From Thiococcus pfennigii (GTDB taxonomy: Bacteria; Pseudomonadota; Gammaproteobacteria; Chromatiales; Chromatiaceae), in assembly GCF_016583835.1 (NCBI RefSeq), contig NZ_NRRW01000013.1, positions 1-64,000 of the forward strand: 64,000 nucleotides of DNA, written 5' to 3'. Both the position numbers and the translations under genes were made by a program. Positions 57,183 to 64,000 of the stretch are shown here, one piece after another. A model generated the notes under the pieces. It was not told where the DNA came from. It was given only the letters and a program-made list of their open reading frames with translations, and did no database searches. The number at the start of each line of letters is the position of its first letter. Within the stretch, counting starts at the first letter, position 1.

Positions 57183-57710
57183 ATGACCCCAGACCCCTCC
57201 CTCGGCCCGGAGCCCATCGAGCCGGCGGCGCGCTGGTATCTCGTCCAGACGCGCCCCCGCCAGGCCGATCGCGCCGAGGCGAATCTCGCCCTCCAGGGCT
57301 ACAGCGTCTTCCACCCCCGGGTCGTCGTCGAGGGCATCCGCCGCGGCCGGCGCGTCCCGCGCGAGGAGTCGCTGTTCCCGAACTACCTCTTCATCCACCT
57401 GCGCCGCTGGGTCGACAACTGGTATCCGCTGCGCTCGACGCGCGGCGTCGCACGCCTGGTCTCGTTCGGCGACGAGCCGCTTCCGGTCGCCGACACCCTC
57501 ATCGACGAGATCCACCGCCGCCTCGAGGGCCAGCCGATCAGGCCGACCTTCGAGCCCGGCGAGGCCATCGAGATCGTCGAGGGACCGCTGCGCGGCCTCG
57601 ACGCCATCTTTCAGTGTCACAAGGGCGCCGACCGGGTCCTGCTCCTGATCGACATGCTCCACCGCCAGGTCACGCTGACCCTGCCGGTGGCGAACGTGCG
57701 CCGCGCCTGA
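57183..57710 (+). CDS. rfaH: Transcription/translation antiterminator RfaH
   Basis: NusG paralogue of 175 residues. The NGN domain has WYLVQTRPRQADRAEANL and FPNYLFIHL, and the C-terminal KOW-type domain that can refold starts near 118 (FEPGEAIEIVEGPLRGLDAIF). RfaH binds elongating polymerase at ops sites in long cell-surface operons. No ops element is visible nearby, as expected for a trans-acting factor. The 277-base spacer before it (56906-57182) shows no recognisable feature. Confidence 0.93.
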   Translation: MTPDPSLGPEPIEPAARWYLVQTRPRQADRAEANLALQGYSVFHPRVVVEGIRRGRRVPREESLFPNYLFIHLRRWVDNWYPLRSTRGVARLVSFGDEPLPVADTLIDEIHRRLEGQPIRPTFEPGEAIEIVEGPLRGLDAIFQCHKGADRVLLLIDMLHRQVTLTLPVANVRRA

Positions 57711-57736
57711 TCTCACCCCTGGGCTCCCCCCTGGGC

Positions 57737-58282
57737 TCACCCGGGCGGGTCCGCGTCGCGCACCAGCCGGATGTGGAAAAAGCCGTAGTCCTTCGGGCTG
57801 TACCCGGCCTTGCCGGCGTTGAAGTAGACGGCCCAGGCGAGGCGCTCGAAGTACTCGAAGGGTGTGGCCGACCAGTAGGCGTAGGCCGGCGTGGCCGGGA
57901 ACTGCGTCAGATCGATGGCCGGCCCCGTACAGCCCGGCGCGACGAGCGTGAGCAGCTCCTCGCGCGCCGGCAAGCGCCAGTCGTCGTGACCGGCGAAGCG
58001 CGCCGCGGCCGCCCAGTCCAACGCCTGCGGCCAGTTGTAGACGGCCGCCGGCCCGGCGCAACCGCCGCTGTCGGCCGCCCAAGCCTGGCCCTCGCTGCAA
58101 CGCTTCCATTGCAGGCCGCGCGCCTCGTCGACAAGGGTCCCGTCGCCGGGATCGAGGAGGCGCCCATCAGCGGGCGCGGCGCGCTCGCAGGGCCGTTCCG
58201 CGTGGGCCGCGGCGAGGCCCGCCAGCGACAATAGAAGGATCAGGACAGCACGCACGAGCGCAAGACCGAACCAGGACGACAT
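57737..58282 (-). CDS. DUF1566 domain secreted protein
   Basis: 181 residues with a signal peptide (cleaved near AHA-ERP). LVDEARGLQWKRCSEGQ, NWPQALDWAAAARFAGHDDWRLPAREEL and AYWSATPFEY correspond to the DUF1566/Lcl C-terminal fold, which is related to the C-type lectin and FGE folds. GGCAGP and PGC provide cysteines for disulfides. ATG 58282 has a GAGGAGGG ribosome site. Function unknown; probably a binding protein. Confidence 0.85.
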   Translation of the reverse strand: MSSWFGLALVRAVLILLLSLAGLAAAHAERPCERAAPADGRLLDPGDGTLVDEARGLQWKRCSEGQAWAADSGGCAGPAAVYNWPQALDWAAAARFAGHDDWRLPAREELLTLVAPGCTGPAIDLTQFPATPAYAYWSATPFEYFERLAWAVYFNAGKAGYSPKDYGFFHIRLVRDADPPG

Positions 58283-58435
58283 CTCTCCCTCCTCTCGGCT
58301 TGGCGGGCCGCGACGGGCCGCGCGTGGCTCGGATATACGCCCGCGCGCGACGATTGCAACCCCGCTGCGACCCACGGTGCACCGGCCGACGGCGCGAGTT
58401 ACCATGTCCGCCAATCCAAGCTCGAGGAGCGCGCC

Positions 58436-59839
58436 ATGTCAGATCCGAATACCGCATGGGTCGCCATCATCATGGGTGTGCCGGGCTCCGGCAGGTCGAC
58501 CGTCGGCCGGCTCCTGGCCGCGGAGCTCGGCTGGGCGTTCGTCGAGGGCGATGACTGCCAACCGCCCGAGAACCGCGCCAAGCTCGAGCGCGGCGAGTCC
58601 CTCGACGAGGAGGCGCGCCGCCCTTGGATCGAGGCGCTGCGCGCCCGCATCGCCGCCCATTTGAGCGCCGGCACACCGGCCGTCGTCGCCTGCGCGGCGC
58701 TCTCCCCGGTGCAGCGCGAACGGCTGCGCGTCGATCCGCAACGGGTACGCCTGATCCTGCTCCAGGAGGAGATGGCCATGATCGCCGGGCGACTGAGGAC
58801 CCGCCGCGACCAGCCCGCGACCAGCGGGGCGCCGGACGGCGGGTTCGCGGCCCTGGCCCAGGACATGCCGGACGATGCTCTGGTCGTCGACGTCGGGGCG
58901 ACGCCCGATGCGATCGTGCGCATCGTCCGCCGCTGGCTGTTCGCCGGCACCGCCGGGGAGGCCGGCGCCGACCGCCCCCCGGTCGGCAAGATCGCCGGCC
59001 CCGACACCGACATCCGCCTCGACGGCCTGATCTTCCCCGAGACGCCCCGCTGGCACGAGGGCCGGCTGTGGCTGACCGACCGCTACGCCCAACGCGTGTT
59101 GACGCTGTCGCCGCGCGACATCGTCGAGACGATCCTGGAGATGGACGACCGCCCCGGCGGACTCGGCTGGCTGCCGGACGGCACCCTGCTCGTGATCGCC
59201 ATCGAGACGCGGCGCATCTACCGGCTCGTCGCCGGGCGGCTCGAGCTGCACGCGGACCTCAGCGACATGCTCGGCTGGCCGTGCAACGACATGCTGGTCG
59301 ACCAGGCGGGGCGCGCCTATGTCGGCAACTATGGCTACGACGTCGAGGGCGGCGCGCCGCTGGTCTCGACCAAGCTGGTCCGCGTCGATCCCAACGGCCG
59401 CGCGATGACGGTCGGCGGCCCCGTAATCTTCCCCAACGGCACCGCGCTGACGGCCGACGGGCGCACGATGCTCGTCGCCGAGACCTTCGCGAACCGGCTG
59501 AGCGCCTTTCGGGTGACCGCCGAGGGCGGCCTGGAGGGACACCGCACCTGGGCCGAGGTCCAGCCGGCGACCCCGGACGGGATCTGCCTCGACAGCGAGG
59601 GAGCGGTCTGGGCAGCGAGCCCGCGCACGCACGAGGTCCTGCGGATCCTGGAGGGCGGCGAGATCGCGGCCCGCCTGCGCCCGCACGGGATCCCCTATGC
59701 CTGCGTCCTCGGCGGGACCGATCGGCGCACCCTCTTCATCTGCACCGCCGAGACCTCGGAGCCCGAGGCGGCGATGCGCTCGCCGAGCGGGCGCATCGAG
59801 ACCATCCGGGTCGCGGTGCCCGGCGCCGGCCAACCCTGA
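58436..59839 (+). CDS. Fusion: gluconokinase-like domain + SMP-30/gluconolactonase-like domain
   Basis: 467 residues. Residues 1-170 are GntK/IdnK-like: P-loop GVPGSGRS (14-21), EGDDCQPPENRAKLERGESLDEEAR in parts and ACAALSPVQRERLR, the gluconokinase pattern. Note Arg20 where the Walker A Lys should be. Residues 190-467 form an SMP-30 six-bladed propeller with GLIFPETPRWHEGRLWLTD, a metal-binding Asn in WPCNDMLVD and TPDGICLDSEG. The propeller would open gluconolactone and the kinase phosphorylate gluconate, consecutive steps, so the fusion makes sense; the Arg may weaken or abolish kinase activity. ATG follows GAGGAG. Confidence 0.88.
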   Translation: MSDPNTAWVAIIMGVPGSGRSTVGRLLAAELGWAFVEGDDCQPPENRAKLERGESLDEEARRPWIEALRARIAAHLSAGTPAVVACAALSPVQRERLRVDPQRVRLILLQEEMAMIAGRLRTRRDQPATSGAPDGGFAALAQDMPDDALVVDVGATPDAIVRIVRRWLFAGTAGEAGADRPPVGKIAGPDTDIRLDGLIFPETPRWHEGRLWLTDRYAQRVLTLSPRDIVETILEMDDRPGGLGWLPDGTLLVIAIETRRIYRLVAGRLELHADLSDMLGWPCNDMLVDQAGRAYVGNYGYDVEGGAPLVSTKLVRVDPNGRAMTVGGPVIFPNGTALTADGRTMLVAETFANRLSAFRVTAEGGLEGHRTWAEVQPATPDGICLDSEGAVWAASPRTHEVLRILEGGEIAARLRPHGIPYACVLGGTDRRTLFICTAETSEPEAAMRSPSGRIETIRVAVPGAGQP

Positions 59840-59931
59840 TCGCATCCAGGCTCCGAGCCTCGTAGGGTCCGCTGCGCGGACCCTACGGCTCATCGTCCTG
59901 GAATCTCCGCCCGGTCGTCTAGGCCGCGAGG

Positions 59932-60077
59932 CCCGTAGGTCGGGTTAGCCCCCCGCGGGGGCGTAACCCGACGGCCGACACCGTGGCGCCCGCCGAGGCC
60001 CCTGTCGGGTTACGGCGCGCGCAATCCTTTGTTTTTACGAGGACCGCCGTGCCAGCGCGCCTAACCCGACCTACGGG
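59932..60077. repeat. Nested palindromic repeat (GTAGGTCGGGTTA family)
   Basis: Outer arms CCCGTAGGTCGGGTTA (59932-59947) and TAACCCGACCTACGGG (60062-60077) are a perfect 16-base inverted repeat; inner arms CGTAACCCGAC (59962-59972) and GTCGGGTTACG (60004-60014) are perfect too. The same inner and outer motifs occur at 14521-14728 and 20835-21150. Typical of REP-type elements. It lies after the fusion gene in a 456-base gap to fdxB that otherwise contains only the next repeat. Confidence 0.75.
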
Positions 60078-60168
60078 CCGTGCCATCGGCGCGGGCGACG
60101 CCGGCGGATCAGAACGGATCCGCCGTGCATTCCCGAGACCGCACGCTGCGGCCTGCAACCCTCGCGTG

Positions 60169-60236
60169 GTAGGAGCCCGCTTGCGGGCGATCCTCGCCGC
60201 CGCGCGCGGGCTGCTCGCCCGCAAGCGGGCCCCTAC
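60169..60236. repeat. REP-like inverted pair (GTAGGAGCCCGC family)
   Basis: GTAGGAGCCCGCTTGCGGGC (from 60169) is mirrored by GCCCGCAAGCGGGCCCCTAC (ending 60236), with one mismatch, and each arm also contains its own GCCCGC/GCGGGC hairpin. It stands between the palindrome at 59932 and the end of the nif cluster, where it may act as a terminator for the minus-strand nif genes. Confidence 0.7.
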
Positions 60237-60295
60237 GGTGCTCGGATCCTTAGGGTGACATGAAAGAGCGGCCTCGGTAGTTCCGAAGCGAGACA

Positions 60296-60604
60296 CTAGG
60301 CGGCGAGCGAATGCGGCGCGTGCGACAGACAGCCCTTCGGGCAGACACGCGAGCAGGCCTCGCAACCGATGCAGTCCATCGCATCCTTCAGCGTCATGAC
60401 CATGCTGGTGTCGTCCGAAAAGCCGTCGTCGTCATCGTCGAAGTCGTCGAGATCCAGGTCCTCGCGATCGACCAACTCGAAGACCTCGCGCGGGCAGACC
60501 TTGTAGCAGCGACCGCAGCCGAGGCAGTGGCTGTGGTCCAAGGCGGTGACGAAGGACGGCGTCCATTCGGTGCCACCGCGGGTGATACCGGTGATCGGGC
60601 TCAT
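60296..60604 (-). CDS. fdxB: Nif-specific ferredoxin III (FdxB)
   Basis: 102 residues. Two 4Fe-4S motifs: CLGCGRCYKVCP and CIGCEACSRVCPKGC. The first and second clusters are separated by an acidic stretch at about 45-65 of mostly Asp. This is the ferredoxin commonly placed after nifX and the DUF269 gene, presumed electron donor in FeMo-cofactor synthesis. Last gene of the nif cluster in the window. Confidence 0.92.
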   Translation of the reverse strand: MSPITGITRGGTEWTPSFVTALDHSHCLGCGRCYKVCPREVFELVDREDLDLDDFDDDDDGFSDDTSMVMTLKDAMDCIGCEACSRVCPKGCLSHAPHSLAA

Positions 60605-60663
60605 GATCGTTTACCTCGCTATCGGCTGGGTGCGCCGCCGGCGGCGACGCGTGACTTGGGTCA

Positions 60664-61137
60664 TCAGAGACCGGCCACCTGCGGATGGGCGCCGATGATC
60701 TCCAGGGCCACCGAGAGGAGCTTGTCGGCCTCGTCCTTCATCTTCGAGGCGCTCGCGAAGCCGAAGCGGTGCACGTCGCGCAGCGCGCGGTCCATGACCA
60801 CCAGCTTGCCGACGATCATCAGGGCGCGACCGAAGCCCTCGTGGCTCAGGCTGATGACCGGCGTGGCCCGCAGGCCGCACTCCTGCTCGATCTGCGCCGC
60901 GATGGCGTTGTAGAAGGCGTGGACACGCGCGACGACGATCTCGTCCGGGTCCCCGACCAGCGGCAGCGCGCGCAGGCGCTCCTTGGTGAGGATGAAGGGA
61001 TCGAGGATCTTGGCGGTCGGCCATTTGTCGTAGCTGCCGTAGGCGTCGATCGCGCGCATCTGGCGCACGAGTTCGATCGCGAAGCTGGACTGAAGGACCG
61101 GATCCCCGTCGGCGATGGCCAGTGGTTCGTCTTGCAT
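60664..61137 (-). CDS. NifX-associated nitrogen fixation protein (DUF269)
   Basis: 157 residues. SSFAIELVRQMRAIDAYGSYDKW opens the DUF269 family, followed by KILDPFILTKERLRALPLVGDPD in parts and GKLVVMDRALRDVHRFGF. Always found in nif clusters next to nifX; it is thought to assist cofactor maturation, function not settled. It lies 105 bases after nifX and 59 before fdxB. Confidence 0.93.
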   Translation of the reverse strand: MQDEPLAIADGDPVLQSSFAIELVRQMRAIDAYGSYDKWPTAKILDPFILTKERLRALPLVGDPDEIVVARVHAFYNAIAAQIEQECGLRATPVISLSHEGFGRALMIVGKLVVMDRALRDVHRFGFASASKMKDEADKLLSVALEIIGAHPQVAGL

Positions 61138-61242
61138 CGGTGAAGCCCCTGCTCTGTCAGAATTCGAAAAGGCCCAGGCCCTGCCGGGTGCCGTCGATCG
61201 GGCCGGTCACGCGGCCCCGCCTGCGCGATCGGCCGTCGTGCG

Positions 61243-61728
61243 TCATTCCGACCAGCCGTCGGCCTCCATCGCGTCGAAGCGCGCGGCGGACTTCGGCTCG
61301 CGCTGCGCCAGGGCCCGCGCCAGCCAGGCGCTTGGCCCCGCGCGCAACTCGGTGCGCAGCTCCGTGAGGAGCTGCGGCACCGAGGTGCCGGCGGCGACCT
61401 TGATCGGCTGGATGCCGCGCCCGAGCAACTGGGCGATGGCCGAGGCCCCGACGGCCAGGCAGTAGACGGCGACGCAGCCCTCGAGGGCGGCGAGGCGGGC
61501 GGCGAGCTTGTCCTCGTTGCCGTCCATCGCCGGGGCCTCGAACTGGGCCACCTCCAGGAGCCCGCACCGCTCGGCGTCGAGGTGGTAGATCGCGAAGGCG
61601 GTCGCGGCGCCGAAGTGCTGGTCGACCCGCTTCATGTCGCTGCTGGCGAAGGCGACCCGCACGCGCTGGCGATGCGCCTCGGCCGCCCCGCCACCGCTCA
61701 AGACCTTGAGCCTGCGCTCCAATGCCAT
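61243..61728 (-). CDS. nifX: Nitrogen fixation protein NifX
   Basis: 161 residues. RVAFASSDMKRVDQHFGAA begins the NifX/NafY-type dinitrogenase-cofactor binding domain, and FEAPAMDGNEDKLAARLAALEGC the conserved middle. NifX carries NifB-co and the VK-cluster between NifB, NifEN and the apo-enzyme. ATG 61728 lies 45 bases after the nifN stop. Confidence 0.94.
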   Translation of the reverse strand: MALERRLKVLSGGGAAEAHRQRVRVAFASSDMKRVDQHFGAATAFAIYHLDAERCGLLEVAQFEAPAMDGNEDKLAARLAALEGCVAVYCLAVGASAIAQLLGRGIQPIKVAAGTSVPQLLTELRTELRAGPSAWLARALAQREPKSAARFDAMEADGWSE

Positions 61729-61734
61729 CTCATG

Positions 61735-61773
61735 CTCCGGTGTCTGGACTCACGTCTGGGTTCTCGTCTGGGC
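61735..61773. repeat. Short tandem repeat between nifN and nifX
   Basis: The unit GTCTGGACTCAC / GTCTGGGTTCTC / GTCTGGGCTCAG occurs three times in a row, period about 12 bases, between the nifX start and the nifN stop. A similar CTGGGCTC doublet lies at 57719-57739. Confidence 0.5.
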
Positions 61774-63159
61774 TCAGGCGACCGCCGCCCGCTCTTCGGC
61801 CGGCCACTGCTTGAGGCGTGAGCGGTATGGATGGAGCTCGCCGCGCCCCTGGGCCAGGATCAGGTTGGCGAGGTCGAACAGGGTCTGGCGGGTCCCCCGG
61901 TAGCCGACCCAGGTGCGCTGGTAGCCGCCGATCTGGTCGTATTGCGGGAAGCCCGCCCGCAGCAGCGGCACGCCGAGGCGCGCGGCGCTGTCGGCGCCGT
62001 GGGAGTTGCAGATCAGGAGCTCGGCGCCCCGCTCGGTCGCAATCCGCTCCAGGTCCTCCAGGTCGCCGATCTTGACCCGGTCGCAGACCACCTGCTGGAG
62101 CGTCGCGGCGTTGATCGGCGCGACCGCGGCGACCGTCTCGGCGCCCAGGCCGGCGAGCAGTTGGCTGAAGGCGACCAGGAGGTCCGGGTCGGCGGCGATC
62201 GCCACACGGGCCATGCCGATCATGAAGTGGGTGTCGAGCATCGCGTCCTGGAGCTGGGCGCGCTGGCGCTCGAGGCGCTCGGGCACCGGCCGCTCGGCGA
62301 TCTCGGCCAGCGTCGCGACGAAGGCATCGACCGCGTCGAGGCCCATCAGGTGGGCGAAGCGATGGTCCGGCACGCCGGTGCGCTCGACGAGGGCGTCGGC
62401 CGCCGCCGCCATCGACCCGCCGATGACGAGCGTGGCACAGGCATCGCCGAGGGACGCGAGCTCCGCGACCGGCGTCCCGCCGACGGTCAGCGGGCTGTAG
62501 TCGGTTTCGACCAGGTGGCCGTCGAGCGAATCGGAGAGGTCCGGCACCACCTGCGGGCGCAGGCCGAAGGCCTCGATCATCTCCTTGACGGCCTCCAGGT
62601 CGCCGGGCGTCAGGTGCGAGCCGGCCAGGACGTTAACCTGGCGGCGGCGCCGCCCGGGGCGCGTGCCGGCGATTGCCGCCGGCGGCACCAGGGTCTCGAT
62701 GATGGCCTGGGTCGCGGCGGCGAAGCCCGTCTCCAGGCAGCCCTTGTAGTCGGGGGTCGCGACCGGGACGACGGCGGTGCCGGCGTACTGCGGATACTGC
62801 TGGCGAAACTCCTTGACGGCCCGCTCGATGTCGGCGCCCTGCGTCTCGGCGAGGCCCGTCGTCGGTAGGCCGATCAGGTCCGGCGCGCTCTTCTCGCAGA
62901 TCGTCTTCAGCCCCTCGACGATGCTCTCGTCGGCGCCCATGACCGAGCTGATCTGGTCCATCGCCGTGGTCTGCAACGGGATCGGCTCGGCGAAGTGGCC
63001 GACGAAGTAGATCTTGGCGAAGGCGCTGCACCCCTGTGAGCCGTGCATCATCGGGATCGCCCGGCGCACGCCGAGGAAGGCCAGCGCTGCGCCGACGGTC
63101 TGGCTCGCCTTCAACGGGCTGACGGCCAGGGCCTTGTTGCGCTTGATGATCTCCGGCAT
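61774..63159 (-). CDS. nifN: Nitrogenase iron-molybdenum cofactor biosynthesis protein NifN
   Basis: 461 residues; beta-like subunit of the NifEN scaffold on which FeMo-co is completed. [36 protein letters not shown] is the conserved P-cluster-ligand region (one Cys at about 44), and [14 protein letters not shown] and [14 protein letters not shown] follow as in NifN/NifK. It begins three bases after the nifE stop, giving a nifEN pair. Confidence 0.95.
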   Translation of the reverse strand: MPEIIKRNKALAVSPLKASQTVGAALAFLGVRRAIPMMHGSQGCSAFAKIYFVGHFAEPIPLQTTAMDQISSVMGADESIVEGLKTICEKSAPDLIGLPTTGLAETQGADIERAVKEFRQQYPQYAGTAVVPVATPDYKGCLETGFAAATQAIIETLVPPAAIAGTRPGRRRRQVNVLAGSHLTPGDLEAVKEMIEAFGLRPQVVPDLSDSLDGHLVETDYSPLTVGGTPVAELASLGDACATLVIGGSMAAAADALVERTGVPDHRFAHLMGLDAVDAFVATLAEIAERPVPERLERQRAQLQDAMLDTHFMIGMARVAIAADPDLLVAFSQLLAGLGAETVAAVAPINAATLQQVVCDRVKIGDLEDLERIATERGAELLICNSHGADSAARLGVPLLRAGFPQYDQIGGYQRTWVGYRGTRQTLFDLANLILAQGRGELHPYRSRLKQWPAEERAAVA

Positions 63160-63162
63160 GGC

Positions 63163-64000
63163 TCAGGCCTCCTCGGTGGTCGGCTGGGTGATCGCCTGGG
63201 GGATCGGCTGGGGCGCGGCGGACCGCCACGGGGCCGGACGGCGGGCCGCGGCCCAGACCGGGCTCTCGATGGTCTGGCAGAGTTGGCGCGCCAGCTCCAG
63301 CATGCCGGCGTAGCCGGCGTAGGCGAACTCGCGCTCCTGGTTGATGTGCAGGAAGGGCACACGGGCCTTGATCGCCGTGTACATGTTGCGGCCGCCGGCG
63401 ATCAGCACATCGGCACCACGGTCGGCCACCAGGTCGAGCAGGCCTCGCGGGTTGCCGTCCTCGATCATGGTCGCGTCCTCGCCCATCAGCGCGCGGATGC
63501 GCGCCTTGTCGTCCTCGGTCGACTTGCGGGTACCGGTCGCGACGACCTCCATGCCGAGGTCCTGGAGCGCCGCGATCACCGACCAGGACTTCACCCCGCC
63601 CGTGTACAGCAGGGCCTTGCGCCCGCGCAGACGCTCGCGCCAGGGGGCGAGCTCGGTGTCGATCGCCGCCTCCTCGCGGGCGATCAGGGCCTCGGTGCGC
63701 GCGGTGAGGTCGGGATCCGCGATCAGGCGGGCGAAGTCGCGCAGCGCCTGGGAGACGTCGCGCACGCCGTAGAAGCTGCCCTCGAACCAGGGCGTGCCGT
63801 AGGCCTCCTGGAGCTTGCGGGCGACGTTGATCATGGCCTTCGAGCAGACCATCATGTTGACCTCGGCGCGGTGCATCGTCTGCACCTCGCGGTAGCGGGC
63901 ATCGCCCGACAGCGCGCAGAGGACCCGCAGGCCGAGTTCGTCGAAGAGCGGCATCATGTGCCACAGCTCGCCGGCGATGTTGTACTCGCCGATCAGGTTC
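63163..64000 (-). CDS. nifE: Nitrogenase FeMo-cofactor scaffold protein NifE (partial, 5' end outside)
   Basis: C-terminal about 278 residues; the gene continues past the window (reading in from the edge: [23 protein letters not shown]). It forms the alpha-like subunit with Nif[33 protein letters not shown] in parts and [18 protein letters not shown] are the NifE/NifD C-terminal features. The last 30 residues are Pro- and Thr-rich. nifN follows three bases later. Confidence 0.95.
   Translation of the reverse strand, partial: NLIGEYNIAGELWHMMPLFDELGLRVLCALSGDARYREVQTMHRAEVNMMVCSKAMINVARKLQEAYGTPWFEGSFYGVRDVSQALRDFARLIADPDLTARTEALIAREEAAIDTELAPWRERLRGRKALLYTGGVKSWSVIAALQDLGMEVVATGTRKSTEDDKARIRALMGEDATMIEDGNPRGLLDLVADRGADVLIAGGRNMYTAIKARVPFLHINQEREFAYAGYAGMLELARQLCQTIESPVWAAARRPAPWRSAAPQPIPQAITQPTTEEA

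Noticed and set aside
60296-60604. Acidic insert of FdxB as a novel feature
   Set aside because: An Asp-rich linker between the two cluster motifs is, as I recall, common in nif-associated ferredoxin III, so it is not unusual.

Overview
The window reads as chromosome of a GC-rich gammaproteobacterium, most likely a purple sulfur bacterium (Chromatiaceae). Three things point there: an Allochromatium-type 2[4Fe-4S] ferredoxin directly after coaD (30639-30890), a nifE-nifN-nifX-DUF269-fdxB cluster at the right edge, and several families of short palindromic repeats built on GTCGGGTTACG / CGTAACCCGAC. This assignment is inference from gene content; there is no rRNA or tRNA in the window.

Layout. 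1-3280: guaB-guaA. 3281-10000: an LbtU-type porin, a UDP-glucuronate epimerase, an FGGY sugar kinase coupled to queF, then yacG and zapD. 10025-14496: a nucleotide phosphorylase / PRPP synthetase pair, yebC, ruvC and ruvA (no ruvB follows). 14790-20315: an FGE-like membrane protein, a retropepsin-like protease, an unusual acetolactate synthase large subunit and three small heat-shock proteins in a row. 21334-32056: hemE, rpoH, ftsX-ftsE-ftsY, a pair of M16 peptidases with rsmD, coaD, ferredoxin and a HAD phosphatase. 48360-59839: mutM, small enzymes, two Slp lipoproteins, serB, rfaH and a gluconokinase/gluconolactonase fusion. 60296-64000: nitrogen-fixation genes for FeMo-cofactor assembly.

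The outstanding region is 32196-47410, a single minus-strand run of overlapping or closely spaced genes. In transcription order it is a half-size specificity gene, hsdM, rhuM, hsdS, a PHP-ATPase fusion, an AlbA_2 (Schlafen-like) ATP-binding gene, Fic, an AAA ATPase with a PIN-like partner, hsdR and a YgjP-type metallopeptidase. Between the cargo genes lie short degenerate copies of the 5' end of hsdR, as if cargo had been inserted repeatedly just upstream of hsdR, duplicating its start each time. The AAA-PIN pair is the best candidate for a poorly described defence module. Phage-gene remnants (47505-48285) mark the right border next to mutM and a REP-type palindrome marks the left.

Other structure: a 159-bp MITE-like element in two 95.6% identical copies 27.5 kb apart (3359-3517 and 30944-31102); at least two REP-like palindrome families filling the longer intergenic stretches; a gluconokinase whose P-loop lysine is arginine, fused to its upstream pathway enzyme; and an acetolactate synthase carrying a four-cysteine insert. 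Starts were chosen by ribosome-binding sites, family length and overlap with neighbours; uncertain ones are flagged.
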